The position numbers were made by a program, and so were the translations under genes. A stretch of DNA of 64,000 nt from Paraphysoderma sedebokerense (Eukaryota > Blastocladiomycota > Physodermatomycetes > Physodermatales > Physodermataceae). The stretch lies in contig JAHLJZ010000091.1 of the NCBI GenBank assembly GCA_025602915.1, positions 1 through 64,000 on the forward strand, written 5' to 3'. The notes below the pieces were generated by a model. The model saw only the letters and a program-made list of their open reading frames with translations. It was not told the origin of the DNA and ran no database searches. Within the stretch, counting starts at the first letter, position 1; every line of letters starts with the position of its first letter. Shown in pieces: positions 34,209 through 46,700 of the stretch.

Positions 34209-37200
34209 ATGGTTTGTCTTTCATATTCAAACATCAGAGATTGAGAATGACAGAAAATATTCACATAATTCATCATTTCCTTGGCCCTGGTTGGCGGCCC
34301 CGCTTCGATTTTTGTTTGTTTACTTTAGGACATTCGGAAATGGTTAAACGTTCCATCTAAACCTCAAGCGAAGGAGAGTGAAAATAATGTAACTACCCAA
34401 TTAACTCCACAAAATTATTCTGATTCTCCCTGTTTTTATCTGTTATCAGCGGCCCGTGAGGTTAAAATATGTCGATCTAGATGTGACCTGACGTGTTATA
34501 AATTCCTTTTGTAGACTTCGCCGGTAGCGTCAGGTAATAAGAGAAAAAGACTGGTAAAAGGGAAAGTTGCCAAAAAATCAGGTTAGTTTTTAGAATCCCG
34601 AGATGGATGTCGTTTGTTGCTTGCAATTCCGATGCGATGAGTTGAACTTCGCCTGCGGACTTTGTAGTTGATTTTTGGATATAATACTAACTTTAATTTG
34701 ATTTTATGACTGTAGAGGACACTCAAGATTACGACGACGATGATGATATTCAGATTGTGTATGTATTCTCGGTTATTGAGATTGTGATATCTCCTTTGCG
34801 TGTTTAGTTTATCATTGGACGGGGTTGATGTTCTGGGTTGACAACAATTGATGGAAATAATTAACGGACAGAAATCTGATTACATTACAAAGATCTACAA
34901 AGCAATCCACAGCAAAGAAACCCAGGACGGTAACTTCACCATCTGCCAACGCCAAATCCAAGTCACCATCAAAAGCACCAAACTCAACGAAACCAGAATC
35001 ACCAAAGCCAACAACCACTGTCGATCCGAATGATTTTTTCGGTTCAAGTAAACCCAATGTCGCGGCGAAATCAAACGTGCATAGAGCCCTTCCTTCCACG
35101 TTTTCTTCTAAATCCTCTGCGTCTTCTACAAAGTCCCCGGCGAAGTCAAAGTCTTCCAACAAGCGACCGATGGCGGCAGCGAACGAGGTTGAACCTAAAA
35201 AGAAAATTAAGACGGAAGAACAAGATTATGTACCCCCTGTAGATTTGGAAGATTTGGATGAAAAAATGTTTGAAGATTTCGATGACATCGATGATGATGA
35301 TTTTGTCGTCGCGAAGAAAGAGAGTGCTGCAAAAGCTAAAGATACCAAGAAACAAGTCGCCAAAAAAGAAGAAGTGACCAAAGCTAAACCGAAGAAGGAG
35401 GAAGATGTGAAAGTTCCCGAGAAAAAGGTGAAGAAGGAAGCAGAACATGACGAGAAAAAAGTAGAGGAGAAAGAAAAAGCCAAGAAAGCCGGGTACGGTT
35501 CAACATTAATCCCTGCAATGAAAGATTGCTGCCGTGTTCTTAACTCTGTATACTCGTATCATCCAGTTACCAAGCTTTCCTACATCGATCTGGTCCAAGT
35601 GCCTTGGGTTCAAAGGAAATTCCAGAAGGAGAACCAAATTGTTTACATGTAATGACCCTTATGTGTTTCTTTCTCTTATCCGTGTGGACTTATTGCTGAC
35701 TGTGAAATGTCTGTCCGTTAGGGTTTGACGTTCGTTTTGACCGGGGAACTAAGTTCAATTACCCGCGAAGATACCACGGAATTGATCAAACGACATGGAG
35801 GGTAAGGATTCAATTTGTTGTGGGCACTCAAATTTCGACATCTCACAACCGTCTTTCATAGCCGTGTGACTTCCGCTGTCAGTGGTAAAACCAGTTACCT
35901 TATAGTCGGAGAACAGCCCGGTGAAACTAAGCTGAAAAAGGCACAAACGCTTAAAGTGAAACAAATTGATGAAGATGAATTATTTAATTTGATTCGAAAA
36001 AGTAAAGGTGTTTCCGAAGACGACGTGATGAAGGATTTGTATGGAAAGAAAAAGGGTGCTAATGGGTTGTCTGTGTATGAGGAAATGAAAAAAGCAAAAG
36101 AAGAACGGGAGAAAGAGGAAGAAGAGATGCTGAAGAAGGCACAATCGGAGGGTTCAACACCAGGGTATGTCTCCGCTTTCATTATAGGATATATCAATTC
36201 ATGCTTTCGAGCAGTCAAGCTAAAGTGGTGGAATAGGTCCAGTCAATCTATGCCGGATGCTACACCTCAGTTATGGACTGAAAAGTATCGTCCTAAACAA
36301 CTGAATGAACTGATCGGCAACAAATCACTCGTCGAAAGACTGCAAAAATGGCTTCATGATTGGTACATTCACGTCCTGTTTTCGCTCTCTGCTTGTGGTA
36401 ATATTCACCTCTGCTTGGTTTATTTCAGGGACGATTCCCGCTCTAAAAAATTCAAATGGACGGGTGACAAGAACAGCACTCATTTTCGTGCTGCGTTACT
36501 TTCTGGGCCTCCTGGGATTGGGAAAACTACATCAGCGCATATGGTAGCGAATCTGGAAGGTTTTGAGGTGTTGGAATTCAATGCTAGTGACACAAGAAGT
36601 AAAAAGTCATTAGATGTACGTGGCTTCTCACATCTATTTGAAATTTCCTCAACTGACTTTTGTGTAATTGTCGTGCGTTGCGAAATGTTTCTAGCAAGCG
36701 ATTCAAGAACTCATCGGCAACAGAACCATCGGAGAGTTTTTTTCGGCGGAAGCTAAACAAGGCGATAAAGGGGTACAATCATTTCTTTATCGCTTCCCAC
36801 CCTGCTATTCCTTGTCGTAACCAGATTTGTTAATGATTGATCCGCAACAGAAATCAGCGGCCAGCGGTCGTCGTAAGCTAGTAATTATTATGGATGAAGT
36901 GGATGGCATGTCATCCGGTGATCGTGGCGGCTTGGCAGAGTTGTCGCAATTGATTAAAAAGACAAAGGTATATCATCTGTTCCTTATGGTTCACTCTATT
37001 TTGCCTCTTACTGCCAGGCTAACATGGTAATTGGTCTTTCATTGCTTCCATCGGTGAACAGGTTCCTATCATCTGTGTTTGTAATGATCGAAGTAACCCA
37101 AAAATGAAGACTTTGGGTGGGCAATGCCTTGACTTGAAATTTCGAAGGTAATTATATGACTTCCGCCTTGTTTTCAACAACGCTATTGCTGTTCTAATTG

Positions 37201-38961
37201 GCAAAGTTGACTGACATTTACATTCCTCACTGTATTTTTACATTTTCATAGAACGGAAGCACAACAAGTCCGATCTCGTATGATGACCATTTGTTACAAG
37301 TTTGTTTTTCTCATACTTCCTTTTTTTTCGTCGGTGTAACCAGATTGCTGACTTATTGATCTCATGGCTTCGCTTGCTTTCGTCGCCGTAATATGATTTT
37401 CGAAATAGGGAAGGCCTTAAAGTAAATCCTCAAGCAATTGATAATTTGGTTGCTGCCACAAACGGCGATATTCGCCAAATTTTGAATTTATTAAGTACTT
37501 ATCGCTTGAACAAGAAAGACATGTCTTTCGAAGATGCGAAAGCGCTGTACGTTTCAATTCTGTTGACTCATAGCCCAGCATTGTTCTCGCGTCCTGACAG
37601 TACTGTTGTTTGATGTTCAGATCATCCTCTTCAGAGAAAGACGTAACTATGGGGTTATTTGACATCGTGAAGAAGTACCTGGACGGGCAGATGTTTAGGA
37701 AGATGTCGTTCGCTGACAAGTACGAACCTTATTTTATTGATTACGATATGGGACCGTTGATGGTTCAAGTATGTTTGTTTTTTCAGTTCGCTCTGGATAT
37801 GGATATCAATGGTAACTAATATTTATTACTCTAATTTCAGGAAAACTACATTCGCGTCAACCCATCTTCCATTGACCGCAATGCACCCCCCTCTCTGCAA
37901 GAACTTCAAAAATTAGAATGTATTTCTCGGGCTGCAGATTCTATTGCTAGTGCTGACTTATTCGAAAGATCAATCCGACAAGGCCAAAACTGGGGTTTAA
38001 TGCAAAGTCATGCCACTTTCTCTTGTGTGCTACCCGCCAGTTACATGTGTGGGTTTATGAGTGGAATGTATAATTTCGCAAGGTACGCTATCTTAGGTTT
38101 TCCTTCAACCATTCGTCCCCGGTTTAACTGTAAGTCTTCCTATTTGGTAATAGTTACCTCGGCAACATGTCGAAAACCAATAAAGGAAATAGAATGCTTA
38201 AAGAACTTGCTATTCATATGAGACTCAAAATATCGGCTGATAAAAATGAGTTGAGACAGAGTTACCTGCCGACGTTAATTCCCAGGTTAACGTTACCACT
38301 CATCCATGACCAGCAGGTAAGAATCTCGTTCTGTAATTTGTTGCTATACATGCGTTTCTCACTTGTGCAATTTTTCCGAATTTGTTATTTTGCTGTGGCA
38401 TGTTTACACAGGATGATGTACCTAAAATCATTGATACAATGGATGAATATTATATTAGTCGTGAAGATTGGGATTCTATACTGGATTTGGCTTTGGGAGA
38501 GTACAATTCCGAAGTTATATCGAAAAAGATTCCTAGTACTGCGAAGAGTCGTTTTACCAGAGAGTACGTTCTCCTTTCCCTTAAACTTCATTCCTTTAGT
38601 ATCAGGGTCTCGGCTTAGCTAATTCGATCTGGTCTGTTTTTGTTTAAATAGATATAACAAACGATCTCATCCAGTACCACTCGGTTCTGGACTGTCGTCT
38701 ACCAAGAAATCGAAGGCCGCAGCTTCCTCCTCGGTTGTTCCCGACTTAGAAGACGTCCATGAACTTGAAGACGAGGGTGACGTCAAAGAAGAAGAGGATG
38801 ATGGTGATGATGATATCTCGAAGGATAAGCTGATTCAGCAGCCGAAGAAGACAAAAGGCAAAGGGAAAGCTGCAGCAGGAAGTTCAAGGGGGACTGCCAA
38901 GGGCAAAAGTAAAGCTAGTGGCTCCGGCACTGGTAGAGGTAAGGGAAAGGCGAGAAAGTAA
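34209..38961 (+). CDS. RFC1: Replication factor C large subunit
   Basis: A gene of many small exons. Exon 1 codes only the start codon (34209-34211) and splices to GACATTCGGAAATGG (DIRKWLNVPSK) at 34329, the conserved RFC1 N-terminus. Then come DPNDFFGSS, a basic/acidic linker, and a BRCT domain (ALGSKEIPEGEPNCL, LTFVLTGELSSITRED, SGKTSYLIVGEQPGETK). The AAA+ part has WTEKYRPKQLNELIGN, P-loop LLSGPPGIGKTTSAH, FNASDTRSKKSLD, Walker B IIMDEVDGMSS, and VPIICVCND. The C-terminal clamp-loader domain (SYLPTLIPRLTLPLI, DDVPKIIDTMDEYYIS) ends in an acidic then Gly/Lys-rich tail. It loads PCNA onto primer-template junctions with RFC2-5. Exon borders in 36,600-37,600 are approximate. Confidence 0.92.
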
Positions 38962-39299
38962 ATTCTGGGCATGTTGAAAATGAGTTGTTTGAAATTATAG
39001 CTTGCTACATCACCGCTATTGCTCTCCAGGGTCTTTAATGTATCACACTCTGTATTATGACCGACATGTATCATTCAAAAAGGTAAATAACATACCACCC
39101 TCGGAGTGGAACCTGATTTTGTGTGTTTTGTATAATCGTTCGAGGATATTTATTTAGCATTTATGTCGAGCATAATTGCAACGTTAATTTACATTCTTCT
39201 TATCAACCACACACGCGTACTATATACATGAGCACAAATGAAAAAGCGAGTAATATTTTACAACTGAATGAATATGTAACAAGAGTCGGAAAGTGATAT
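38962..39299. other. Convergent 3' flanks
   Basis: AT-rich spacer between RFC1 (+) and the disordered-protein gene (-). Nothing else is seen. Confidence 0.5.
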
Positions 39300-40466
39300 T
39301 TAAAAGACTTGTCCCAATTTCCCGACACCAATGATCACACCGGCACTCGCTTGATTGAACTCCGAAAATGACTTGAAGCTCTGATAACTGTATTGATCAT
39401 AATTATCATCATTCTTCTCACTCGTATCGTCAGAATTTAAGGCATCGATGTCGGTCTCGATGGGTTCAACAAAAGTAGTGATTTGAGTGAGACTATGCCA
39501 AATGCGACTGAGCAATCCAGAGGATGGCTGTTGATCCGCTTGGGACGGAGAAGAGGTGGATAATTGAGGCGATGTATTCTTCCCGTCGGATGTGATTTCG
39601 ACAGTTGGTTCAAACGAGATTGAAGTGATAAGATCCGGATTGATCTCGAGGGAAGAACGATTGGAGTTGTCAGATTCCTCAGAGTCGTCAATCGTTTCGG
39701 ACGGATGACACTCATCAAGAGAGGATCCAACGATATCGTTCGACATATCATCGTCTGTTGATACAGTTGTGTCTGACGGTAACCCTGCTCGTTTCTTCTG
39801 TCGAAGAACCTTTCGACGAGGACTTTCCGCGGGCAGAGGTACTTCTGAAGTGTCGTAAACTGTATGATACAGGGTGTCCCAAACTTTGGAACCAATACCG
39901 TCGTCAAACCAAAAGCCCATTTCATCACTATGAATCATACCAATGGAGCTGCTATCGATATCTGGGTAAGCATTGAACCATTCATCCACTGACGACAGCA
40001 TTTTCGACCATGGCGAAAACTTCAACCTAGATTTTGAATCGAAATGGGGCTCGAATTTGTCGTTCCTTCTTCGGGGCGCTGTCTTCGGATGAATTGACAC
40101 TGCACGGCCCGCAGGAGCACGGACAGGAAGCGAAGGTGACGGAAGTGAGATATCAGAATATGTTTGACTATTAATCGGCGTAACCATTTTAGTTGGAGTA
40201 GAGGGTAACGACGGGGCTGCGGAGCCAGGATATCTTGGGGATAACTCATCGACAGCATAAGGTGATGGACATTCGGACATTGGAGAAGACAATTCACTTG
40301 GTATGGATAATACATCTAATCTGGATTCCACATCGGACCAACTCGTCACAGATAAGGCACTTTGTCTGCGCCCGACTTCGCTTCCACAAGGGGAATCGCT
40401 GCCGAGAGTCGAAGCGTCTTCATTGATACGCTTGATATCGTCCGGAGAGTCCGTAGCTGAAGACAT
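39300..40466 (-). CDS. Ser/Asp-rich mostly disordered protein
   Basis: One frame of 388 residues, unknown to me. Residues 1-125 are Ser/Pro-rich and phosphosite-like (SELSSPMSECPSPYAVDELS). A more ordered block at about 140-215 (KFEPHFDSKSRLKFSPWSKM, VDEWFNAYPDIDSSSIGMIH, GFWFDDGIGSKVWDTLYHTV) holds several Trp and looks like a short conserved motif region. A basic patch RRKVLRQKKRAG and another acidic Ser stretch follow. The end (LLSRIWHSLTQITTF, SAGVIIGVGKLGQVF) could be amphipathic helices. No signal peptide or membrane segment is seen. It could be a regulatory or scaffold protein; no function is claimed. Confidence 0.6.
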   Translation of the reverse strand: MSSATDSPDDIKRINEDASTLGSDSPCGSEVGRRQSALSVTSWSDVESRLDVLSIPSELSSPMSECPSPYAVDELSPRYPGSAAPSLPSTPTKMVTPINSQTYSDISLPSPSLPVRAPAGRAVSIHPKTAPRRRNDKFEPHFDSKSRLKFSPWSKMLSSVDEWFNAYPDIDSSSIGMIHSDEMGFWFDDGIGSKVWDTLYHTVYDTSEVPLPAESPRRKVLRQKKRAGLPSDTTVSTDDDMSNDIVGSSLDECHPSETIDDSEESDNSNRSSLEINPDLITSISFEPTVEITSDGKNTSPQLSTSSPSQADQQPSSGLLSRIWHSLTQITTFVEPIETDIDALNSDDTSEKNDDNYDQYSYQSFKSFSEFNQASAGVIIGVGKLGQVF

Positions 40467-41171
40467 GCCGGAAAGGAGTCAAGAGATACCGATACGAAAG
40501 GGAATTTGTAGAGAAGAGAGTCTTAAGTTATATATGGGTAAAAATCAGATTGTATGCCCTCGTTTAAACCAATTGCGCAAAGATGATGTCATAAAGGGGC
40601 CTCGATTCGAATTCTGTTGCGATGTCAGAAACCTATTCACAGGGCTGTTCAAGACAAGTCAGATATTCAGACAATTGTAAAGATCCGAATCCACAAATTG
40701 CAGGAACCGTAGATAACAGAAGACGAATGACTAGGGTGGAACATAGCGTGAGAAGTACGCTCGGAATGGCTTGATAATAGAGTCAGAAGGACAGGGCAAC
40801 GCAGTCAAGTGATTTGTGCTCGCTCATCATAGGACTTGCATTCGACTCTGACCATTACATTTTCAATTTTCAACTCTTATCATCTCACCTCGTCTTATTC
40901 TTGCAAGTGCCGCAACTGATTATCAAGAGTTCACTGATATTATCTCTTACCATCACGCACATCATACATCGCCGTCATTGAAGATCCTCGAGTAGATTGT
41001 AACGCATCATCTGGTGTCAGTTACTTAACTCTTCCCGTTTACAATTAACTTCAAACTTTACGCATGTTTTAATGTCAAAAATAACCTGATTTATATAGAT
41101 TAGGTTTATTGTACAGTGTGTGACAACTGTTACTGCTATAAATTCGACATCATTCTCAATTTTTCGGCATG
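40467..41171. other. Intergenic, no gene seen
   Basis: The 5' flank of the disordered-protein gene. Pyrimidine- and CAT-rich on the plus strand from about 40,840 to 41,000, then AT-rich. No tRNA or repeat was seen in this part. Confidence 0.45.
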
Positions 41172-41346
41172 TTAATCAATTTCTTTTCTTAGCTCCAATC
41201 GACCGATCAAGGATTCGAGTTGTTCGAGTTGTAAGGCTTTCCGCCATATGCACAATCCAGGCACATCCACATTGACATGTGACAGGGGCATTTCTACTAA
41301 GATATTTGTGGAACGAAACCGCCAAATATACTCTTTCGCAACAGCA
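41172..41346 (-). CDS. Orphan terminal exon-like open frame
   Basis: A stop-terminated frame that reads like a protein C-terminus: VAKEYIWRFRSTNILVEMPL, then HVNVDVPGLCIWRKALQLEQ and a Leu-rich helix ending RLELRKEID. TTCTTTAG just upstream (minus strand) would serve as a splice acceptor at 41,346. No convincing upstream exon was found, and the tRNA-Pro gene begins 44 bp away on the other strand. An ATG inside the frame would give a 39-residue microprotein. It could be a real small gene, the last exon of a gene that spans the tRNA, or a relic. Confidence 0.3.
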
Positions 41347-41390
41347 CTAAAGAAGGAATATACAACATAAATCGGTCAACTTTGCATGGT

Positions 41391-41473
41391 GGCCTCATGG
41401 TGTAGTAGTATCACGCGCGCTTCGGGTTGTCTGAATTTGCGCGAGGTCCCGGGTTCAAGTCCCGGTGGGGCCC
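41391..41473 (+). tRNA. tRNA-Pro(CGG) with 11-nt intron, copy 1
   Basis: The acceptor stem GGCCTCA pairs with TGGGGCC (one G-T pair). The D-arm is GTG...CAC, the anticodon stem CGCGC/GCGCG and the T-arm CCGGG-TTCAAGT-CCCGG. The loop TTCGGG then continues with 11 extra bases (41427-41437) before the last loop T, the normal place for a nuclear tRNA intron, after position 37. The anticodon CGG is at 41423-41425. Internal A and B boxes are present (GTGTAGTAGTA and GGTTCAAGTCC). A T4 run follows within 12 bases. Confidence 0.95.
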
Positions 41474-42100
41474 ATCTATTACTTTTGATTAAGTGATTTT
41501 CAGTTTCTTTGCATCATTCTCATATTGGACCTGGGTAGTCCCTAAGTTGAATCATGACCATGTACTCCTCAAAAGAATTTTTTAGATTTCAATATTGCTT
41601 CGCATTGTACAGACTCGCTAAAAGGATTTATTCCTTAATTCTCTCATGCTTTTTCACTTTGGACGCGGTGAATATTTGAGATATCAATTGAAACCGATCA
41701 AGTTTAGAGGTTGGGGATAGGTAATTTCAACTTCGAAATATAGGAAAATTGCCATGGACGGTATGTTATTTATAATTAGCCGAACTGACGTATTGAGATT
41801 GCTTCATCATAGTTGATGAACTCTTATTGATCTCACAGGCACCTAAATGGCAATGAGTGCTTCTCATACCATATATAACTTATAAGTCGTTACCTAGTCG
41901 AGTATCTAATTTACCCCACTCAATAAGCTTTTCTTAGCATTGTTGACTTGATGCCGCCAATCCTGATTTATACGACGCCGATTTCACGTTGAAAGCGACG
42001 TGACTTATAAACCGATGTCGGCTGCACTTGTTCATCATGCTAACAGTTGTATAGTACAGTTATCAAGTACTGAAATCACAATTTCAAGCTGAAACAAATC
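41474..42100. other. Spacer between the two tRNA-Pro genes
   Basis: AT-rich, about 630 bp, no gene seen. It does not resemble the flank of the second tRNA, so only the tRNA itself is duplicated. Confidence 0.5.
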
Positions 42101-42183
42101 GGCCTCATGGTGTAGTAGTATCACGCGCGCTTCGGGTAAACTGAGTCTGCGCGAGGTCCCGGGTTCAAGTCCCGGTGGGGCCC
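42101..42183 (+). tRNA. tRNA-Pro(CGG) with 11-nt intron, copy 2
   Basis: The mature sequence is identical to the copy 710 bp upstream: same acceptor, D, anticodon and T arms and anticodon CGG (42133-42135). The 11-nt intron at 42137-42147 differs at about half its positions (TAAACTGAGTC against TTGTCTGAATT). A T5 run follows directly for Pol III termination. Confidence 0.95.
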
Positions 42184-42369
42184 ATATTTTTGTCGGGTAT
42201 TATATTATTTTGTACACTGTCGTCGGTACAGTGTATATCTCATCTGAAATGTTAGTAATTTAGCAAGTCTTTTTCATTTTTTTGAAATTTGGGACCATGG
42301 GCAGAATATGTATGGCTATTTGTTTATGAATCTGCAGGCTGAGGTATACCGCTTTTCCAGACCCAAGTT

Positions 42370-43248
42370 TTATTTGTCTACAGTCTTGGCATTGAAAAAC
42401 GTATAACTTAGGGTAATAGTATCAACATCGTCCATTGCGGGATCCATCGCAAACTCCGGGTCGATAAAAAAGAATACCGGCATGTCCACTTCTTCCCCAG
42501 CTTTTAGCTTTTGTTCTTCGAAGCAAAAACACTGAATCTTATTAAAGTACATTCCTGCTTTTCCTGGAGTCACGTTGTAAGTACTTATCCCGATTACGTC
42601 TTTATCACTATTATTTTTCGCAGTGTAGAATGCCAACGCCGTTTCCCCCGGTATCACATATACGGAGCGCTGAGTAGGCGAAAACGACCATGGTAATGAG
42701 CGTGATGTATCAGCGTTGAATGTTATCCTTAAGCGACGGTGCGACTCCATAGGTATCATATTTGAGGAAGAAAAGCGAGAGGAGTCATGTGTAGATGAAG
42801 AAGCTGAAGAAGGTAGGAGAGAGACTTGAGACGTTGCCGTCTGTGGAGTGCCACCAAATCCAGTGGCAGCGCAGAACATACGGTATAAAGGGACGGCTGT
42901 GTATGTCAGGCCCAGTCCAAATACAAGCACCGCAGACATGTAATAAAGTGAGTTTGTATTGCGCGAAGCTTGCGAAGTCGAGGAAGAATAAGTTCGCGGC
43001 ATTTTGACATTAGCCGGAAGAATCGGGTTGCGAGAATAATACGTGAATGTAGTAGGAGTTTTGAAGAAATTCGACAATGAATGATGGCCTAACGATTGCC
43101 GTATCTGTCCGGCTGACTTGCGGTATAATCGGGATGTGATTTGCGAAGAAGGCAATTGAGTGTAGCCGAACCTTCGTTTAAATGTCAACGGAGAGATGAA
43201 ATTCTGCCGCCAGCAAGATGTTCGTAATAATACATTTGTAAAGTACAT
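42370..43248 (-). CDS. COX11: Cytochrome c oxidase assembly protein COX11
   Basis: A single exon of 292 residues. A long basic, Arg/Ser-rich presequence of about 85 residues targets mitochondria. A membrane helix follows (LYYMSAVLVFGLGLTYTAVP) and runs into the family block LYRMFCAATGFGGTPQ. The intermembrane-space domain has LRITFNADTSRSLPWSFSPT, the copper-binding CFCFEEQKLKAGEEVDMPVF, and the end DPEFAMDPAMDDVDTITLSY. COX11 gives copper to the CuB site of COX1. All key residues are present. CACGTG lies about 77 bp upstream. Confidence 0.96.
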   Translation of the reverse strand: MYFTNVLLRTSCWRQNFISPLTFKRRFGYTQLPSSQITSRLYRKSAGQIRQSLGHHSLSNFFKTPTTFTYYSRNPILPANVKMPRTYSSSTSQASRNTNSLYYMSAVLVFGLGLTYTAVPLYRMFCAATGFGGTPQTATSQVSLLPSSASSSTHDSSRFSSSNMIPMESHRRLRITFNADTSRSLPWSFSPTQRSVYVIPGETALAFYTAKNNSDKDVIGISTYNVTPGKAGMYFNKIQCFCFEEQKLKAGEEVDMPVFFFIDPEFAMDPAMDDVDTITLSYTFFNAKTVDK

Positions 43249-43324
43249 ATTTAAAATGCGATGATGTTGTATCTCGACTGTACAAACCCATTATTCAGCA
43301 GTAGAATGAATATGTTTATTTTCT

Positions 43325-43330
43325 CACGTG
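43325..43330. promoter_or_regulatory. CACGTG box upstream of COX11
   Basis: CTCACGTGTAAG, 77 bp upstream of the COX11 start codon and about 410 bp upstream of BRR2 on the other side. The spacing fits COX11. It is the same core as at the other five promoters. The rest of the 492-bp spacer shows no gene. Confidence 0.45.
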
Positions 43331-43740
43331 TAAGTTGCTCCACACATTCTCTTGGAGATCTGAAAAGTAAACAAACAAATGCCATCTCATCAATATCTAC
43401 TCTCGACGTCGGATCGGCCATCTCTCACATCATCCATATACCTAAACTTCCAGTTTAGTAATTGTCAAATATTTCTCCTCTCCATCCTTACATAAAAAAC
43501 GATCAGAGTTCGATTAATAACATAGTTGGTGTGTTGGCGTTTCTCCGCACTTGCTTTTTGGATAAATCTAACCTGCTGTTGGTAGTATTATAATTCACAT
43601 TGTAGGTTTGCATTACCATTTACATTGAGGAGATTGCCGTTAAAGCGAGTTCATTAGTTTCGCAACCAGTTTACTCACCCCGAGCACCCTCTATTCACCG
43701 TAACGCCAGATCTAATAGCTATTAGCTACACATCTTCAAG

Positions 43741-46700
43741 ATGGCAGATCAATATCAGCGCAGTATACAATACCAGTATACTGCAAATTCAAATCTTGTC
43801 CTCACTGCCGATAGGTCACAGCTACCGCGCCGAGAAAATGAACCATCCGGAGAACCAGAATCTCTTCATGGCAAAATCTCTCTTAAGGAGATGGGCTCGA
43901 GAGCTCAAAGAGATACAACACTGTTAGAAAAATATAAGAAGCAAAGTCAAGAACAGAAAGAGAGAGTGGAGAAACGGAAGAAGAAGAAGGAGGAGAAAGG
44001 GAAGAGGTAATTTGTTTTGAATTGTATTATTCACTTTTCAGTCTTCCAACCGTAAACTAACGTCCCACTGTTATCTAGTGTACCTTACGGTTACGGCTAC
44101 GGATCCGTCATGGCCGCCACAGAAGATTTTGACGGCCTCAAATATCGCCCTCGCACAAAGGAAACTCGTGTGAATTACGAACTTCTGCTTAATTTTGTTC
44201 AGCAGCAACTAGGAGATATATCCCCTGACATTCTAAGGAGTGCGACAGATGAAGTCCTAGATATTTTGAAAAATGATAGCCTGAAGGATTTTGATAAGAA
44301 GAAAGAAATTGAATCCATTATCAATTCAATGAGTTCGGAACAATTTGCGCAAATTGTCAACATAAGCAAAAAATTAACAGATTACAATCCGGAGGAAACC
44401 GCCGCCACTGAAGCAAGTGCTGAGATTGATGATGAATTGGGAGTTGCCGTTGTGTTCGAGGATACAGACGAGGAAGAGGAAGATGAAGATCAGTTTGAAG
44501 TTCGGGACGAAAGTGATGTCGAAGACGATGACGCGGAAGGACAAGAAGCAATGGCGACGTCAGTTCTAGCAACGGGGCAGATTGACGAAGATGAAGAAGC
44601 TGGCAATCGGCGACTGATCATATCAGACGACGAAGAAGACGGATACCGAACTGTTGTTCCTGGTGCAGATACTTCCGCTGCCCCGTCGAAGAAAGTTAGT
44701 TCATCAGATACTAAAGCCTTATCACCGAAAGATATCGATGCGTTTTGGTTGCAGCGTACAATTTCATCTCAATATCCAGATCCTCATACGGCGCAATCCA
44801 AGACATCTGAAGCGTTGAAAATAATGTCATCCTCCGCTAATCCTCGTGACTGCGAGAATGAACTCATGGAACTTTTCGATTACGAACATTTTGAGTTGGT
44901 CAAGCTCTTGACGAGTAATCGTGATTTGATTTTATATTGTACGAGATTGGCTAGGGCTGAAGATGAAGAAGAGAAAAGCCACATACATGAGGAGATGCGA
45001 CAAAAAGGATTAACTTTTTTGTTGGCAAAACTTGGAGTGGGTACTGGACTTGACGCTGGTGTTGCGGAAGAGGAAGACCTTGGAAAAAGGAGACGACCTG
45101 AAGAAATGGACGTCGACGAAAAGTCACCAGCTCTCGAACTTCCAAAGGGAGGACTTGCAACCGATCTCACCCCGAAGCAAATTCTCGACCTCGAATCGTT
45201 GGCTTTCACACAAGGTGCACATACAATGACTAATACGAAATGTAAACTCCCAGAAGGATCGTTTACTCGTACCAAGAAAGGCTATCGTGAAGTACATGTC
45301 CCGCCTCCAAAGCAGAAGCCTCTTGCGGTCGATGAAAAGCTCGTTCCGATTCATGAAATACCTGAATGGGCTCAACCTGCCTTCACTGGTGCCACTACAC
45401 TTAATCGTGTGCAGAGTCGTCTGTATCCCACTGCATTCCGAAGTGATGAAAATCTTCTTCTGTGTGCTCCAACTGGTGCAGGTAAAACAAATGTTGCAAT
45501 GTTGACAATATTACATCAGATCGGTAAATACTTGAATAAGGAAACGGGTGAAGTGGATTTAGACAGCTTTAAAATTGTTTATATCGCCCCTATGAAGGCT
45601 TTGGTCCAGGAAATGGTTGGCAACTTTGGGAGAAGATTGGAAAATTTTGGCATTAAAGTTGCCGAATTGACAGGAGATCGACAACTGACGAAACAACAAA
45701 TTGCTGAAACTCAAATCATTGTGACGACTCCAGAGAAATGGGATGTCATCACACGCAAGGGTACCGATCGGTCTTATACTCAACTAGTTCGGCTTATTAT
45801 TATCGATGAGATCCATTTACTTCACGACGAACGTGGTCCTGTTTTAGAAAGTATCATTGCTCGTACTATTCGCCACGTCGAACAAACCAATGATCCTGTT
45901 AGATTAGTCGGATTATCGGCTACCTTGCCAAATTATCATGATGTGGCCACATTCATGAGAGTCGATTTAAAAACGGGTTTATTCTTCTTCGACAACAGTT
46001 ATCGCCCTTGCCCTCTCAAGCAGCAGTATATCGGGGTATCCGAAAAGAAAGCGCTTAAAAAATTCCAGACGATGAATGAAGTAACATATGAAAAAGTTAT
46101 CGAAGAAGCGGGTAAAAATCAAGTTCTGATTTTTGTTCATTCCCGGAAAGAAACCGCCAGGACAGCGAAACTTTTACGGGACATGTCAATTGAAAAGGAA
46201 ACAATTGGTTTATTTTTGCGCGAAGACTCTGCGAGTCGTGAAATTCTGCATACAGAAGCTGCAACCGCTAAAGATAAAGATTTACAAGATTTGTTGCCAT
46301 ATGGCTTTGCTATTCATCATGCTGGTATGACTAGAGCAGATCGTACCTTGGTAGAAGACCTATTCGCAGACAAACATATTCAAGTGTTGGTATCGACTGC
46401 CACGTTAGCGTGGGGAGTCAATTTGCCCGCTCACACCGTCATCATCAAGGGTACTCAAATTTATAACGCAGAGAAGGGTAGATGGGTCGAGCTATCTCCT
46501 CAAGATGTATTGCAAATGTTGGGTCGAGCTGGTCGTCCTCAGTTTGATACTCACGGTGAAGGTATTATCATTACAACCGAGACTGAGTTGCAATTTTATC
46601 TTTCACTATTGAATCAACAACTACCGATCGAATCGCAATTGATTTCAAAATTGGCCGACAACTTGAACGCTGAAGTCGTTTTGGGCACTGTACGCAATCG

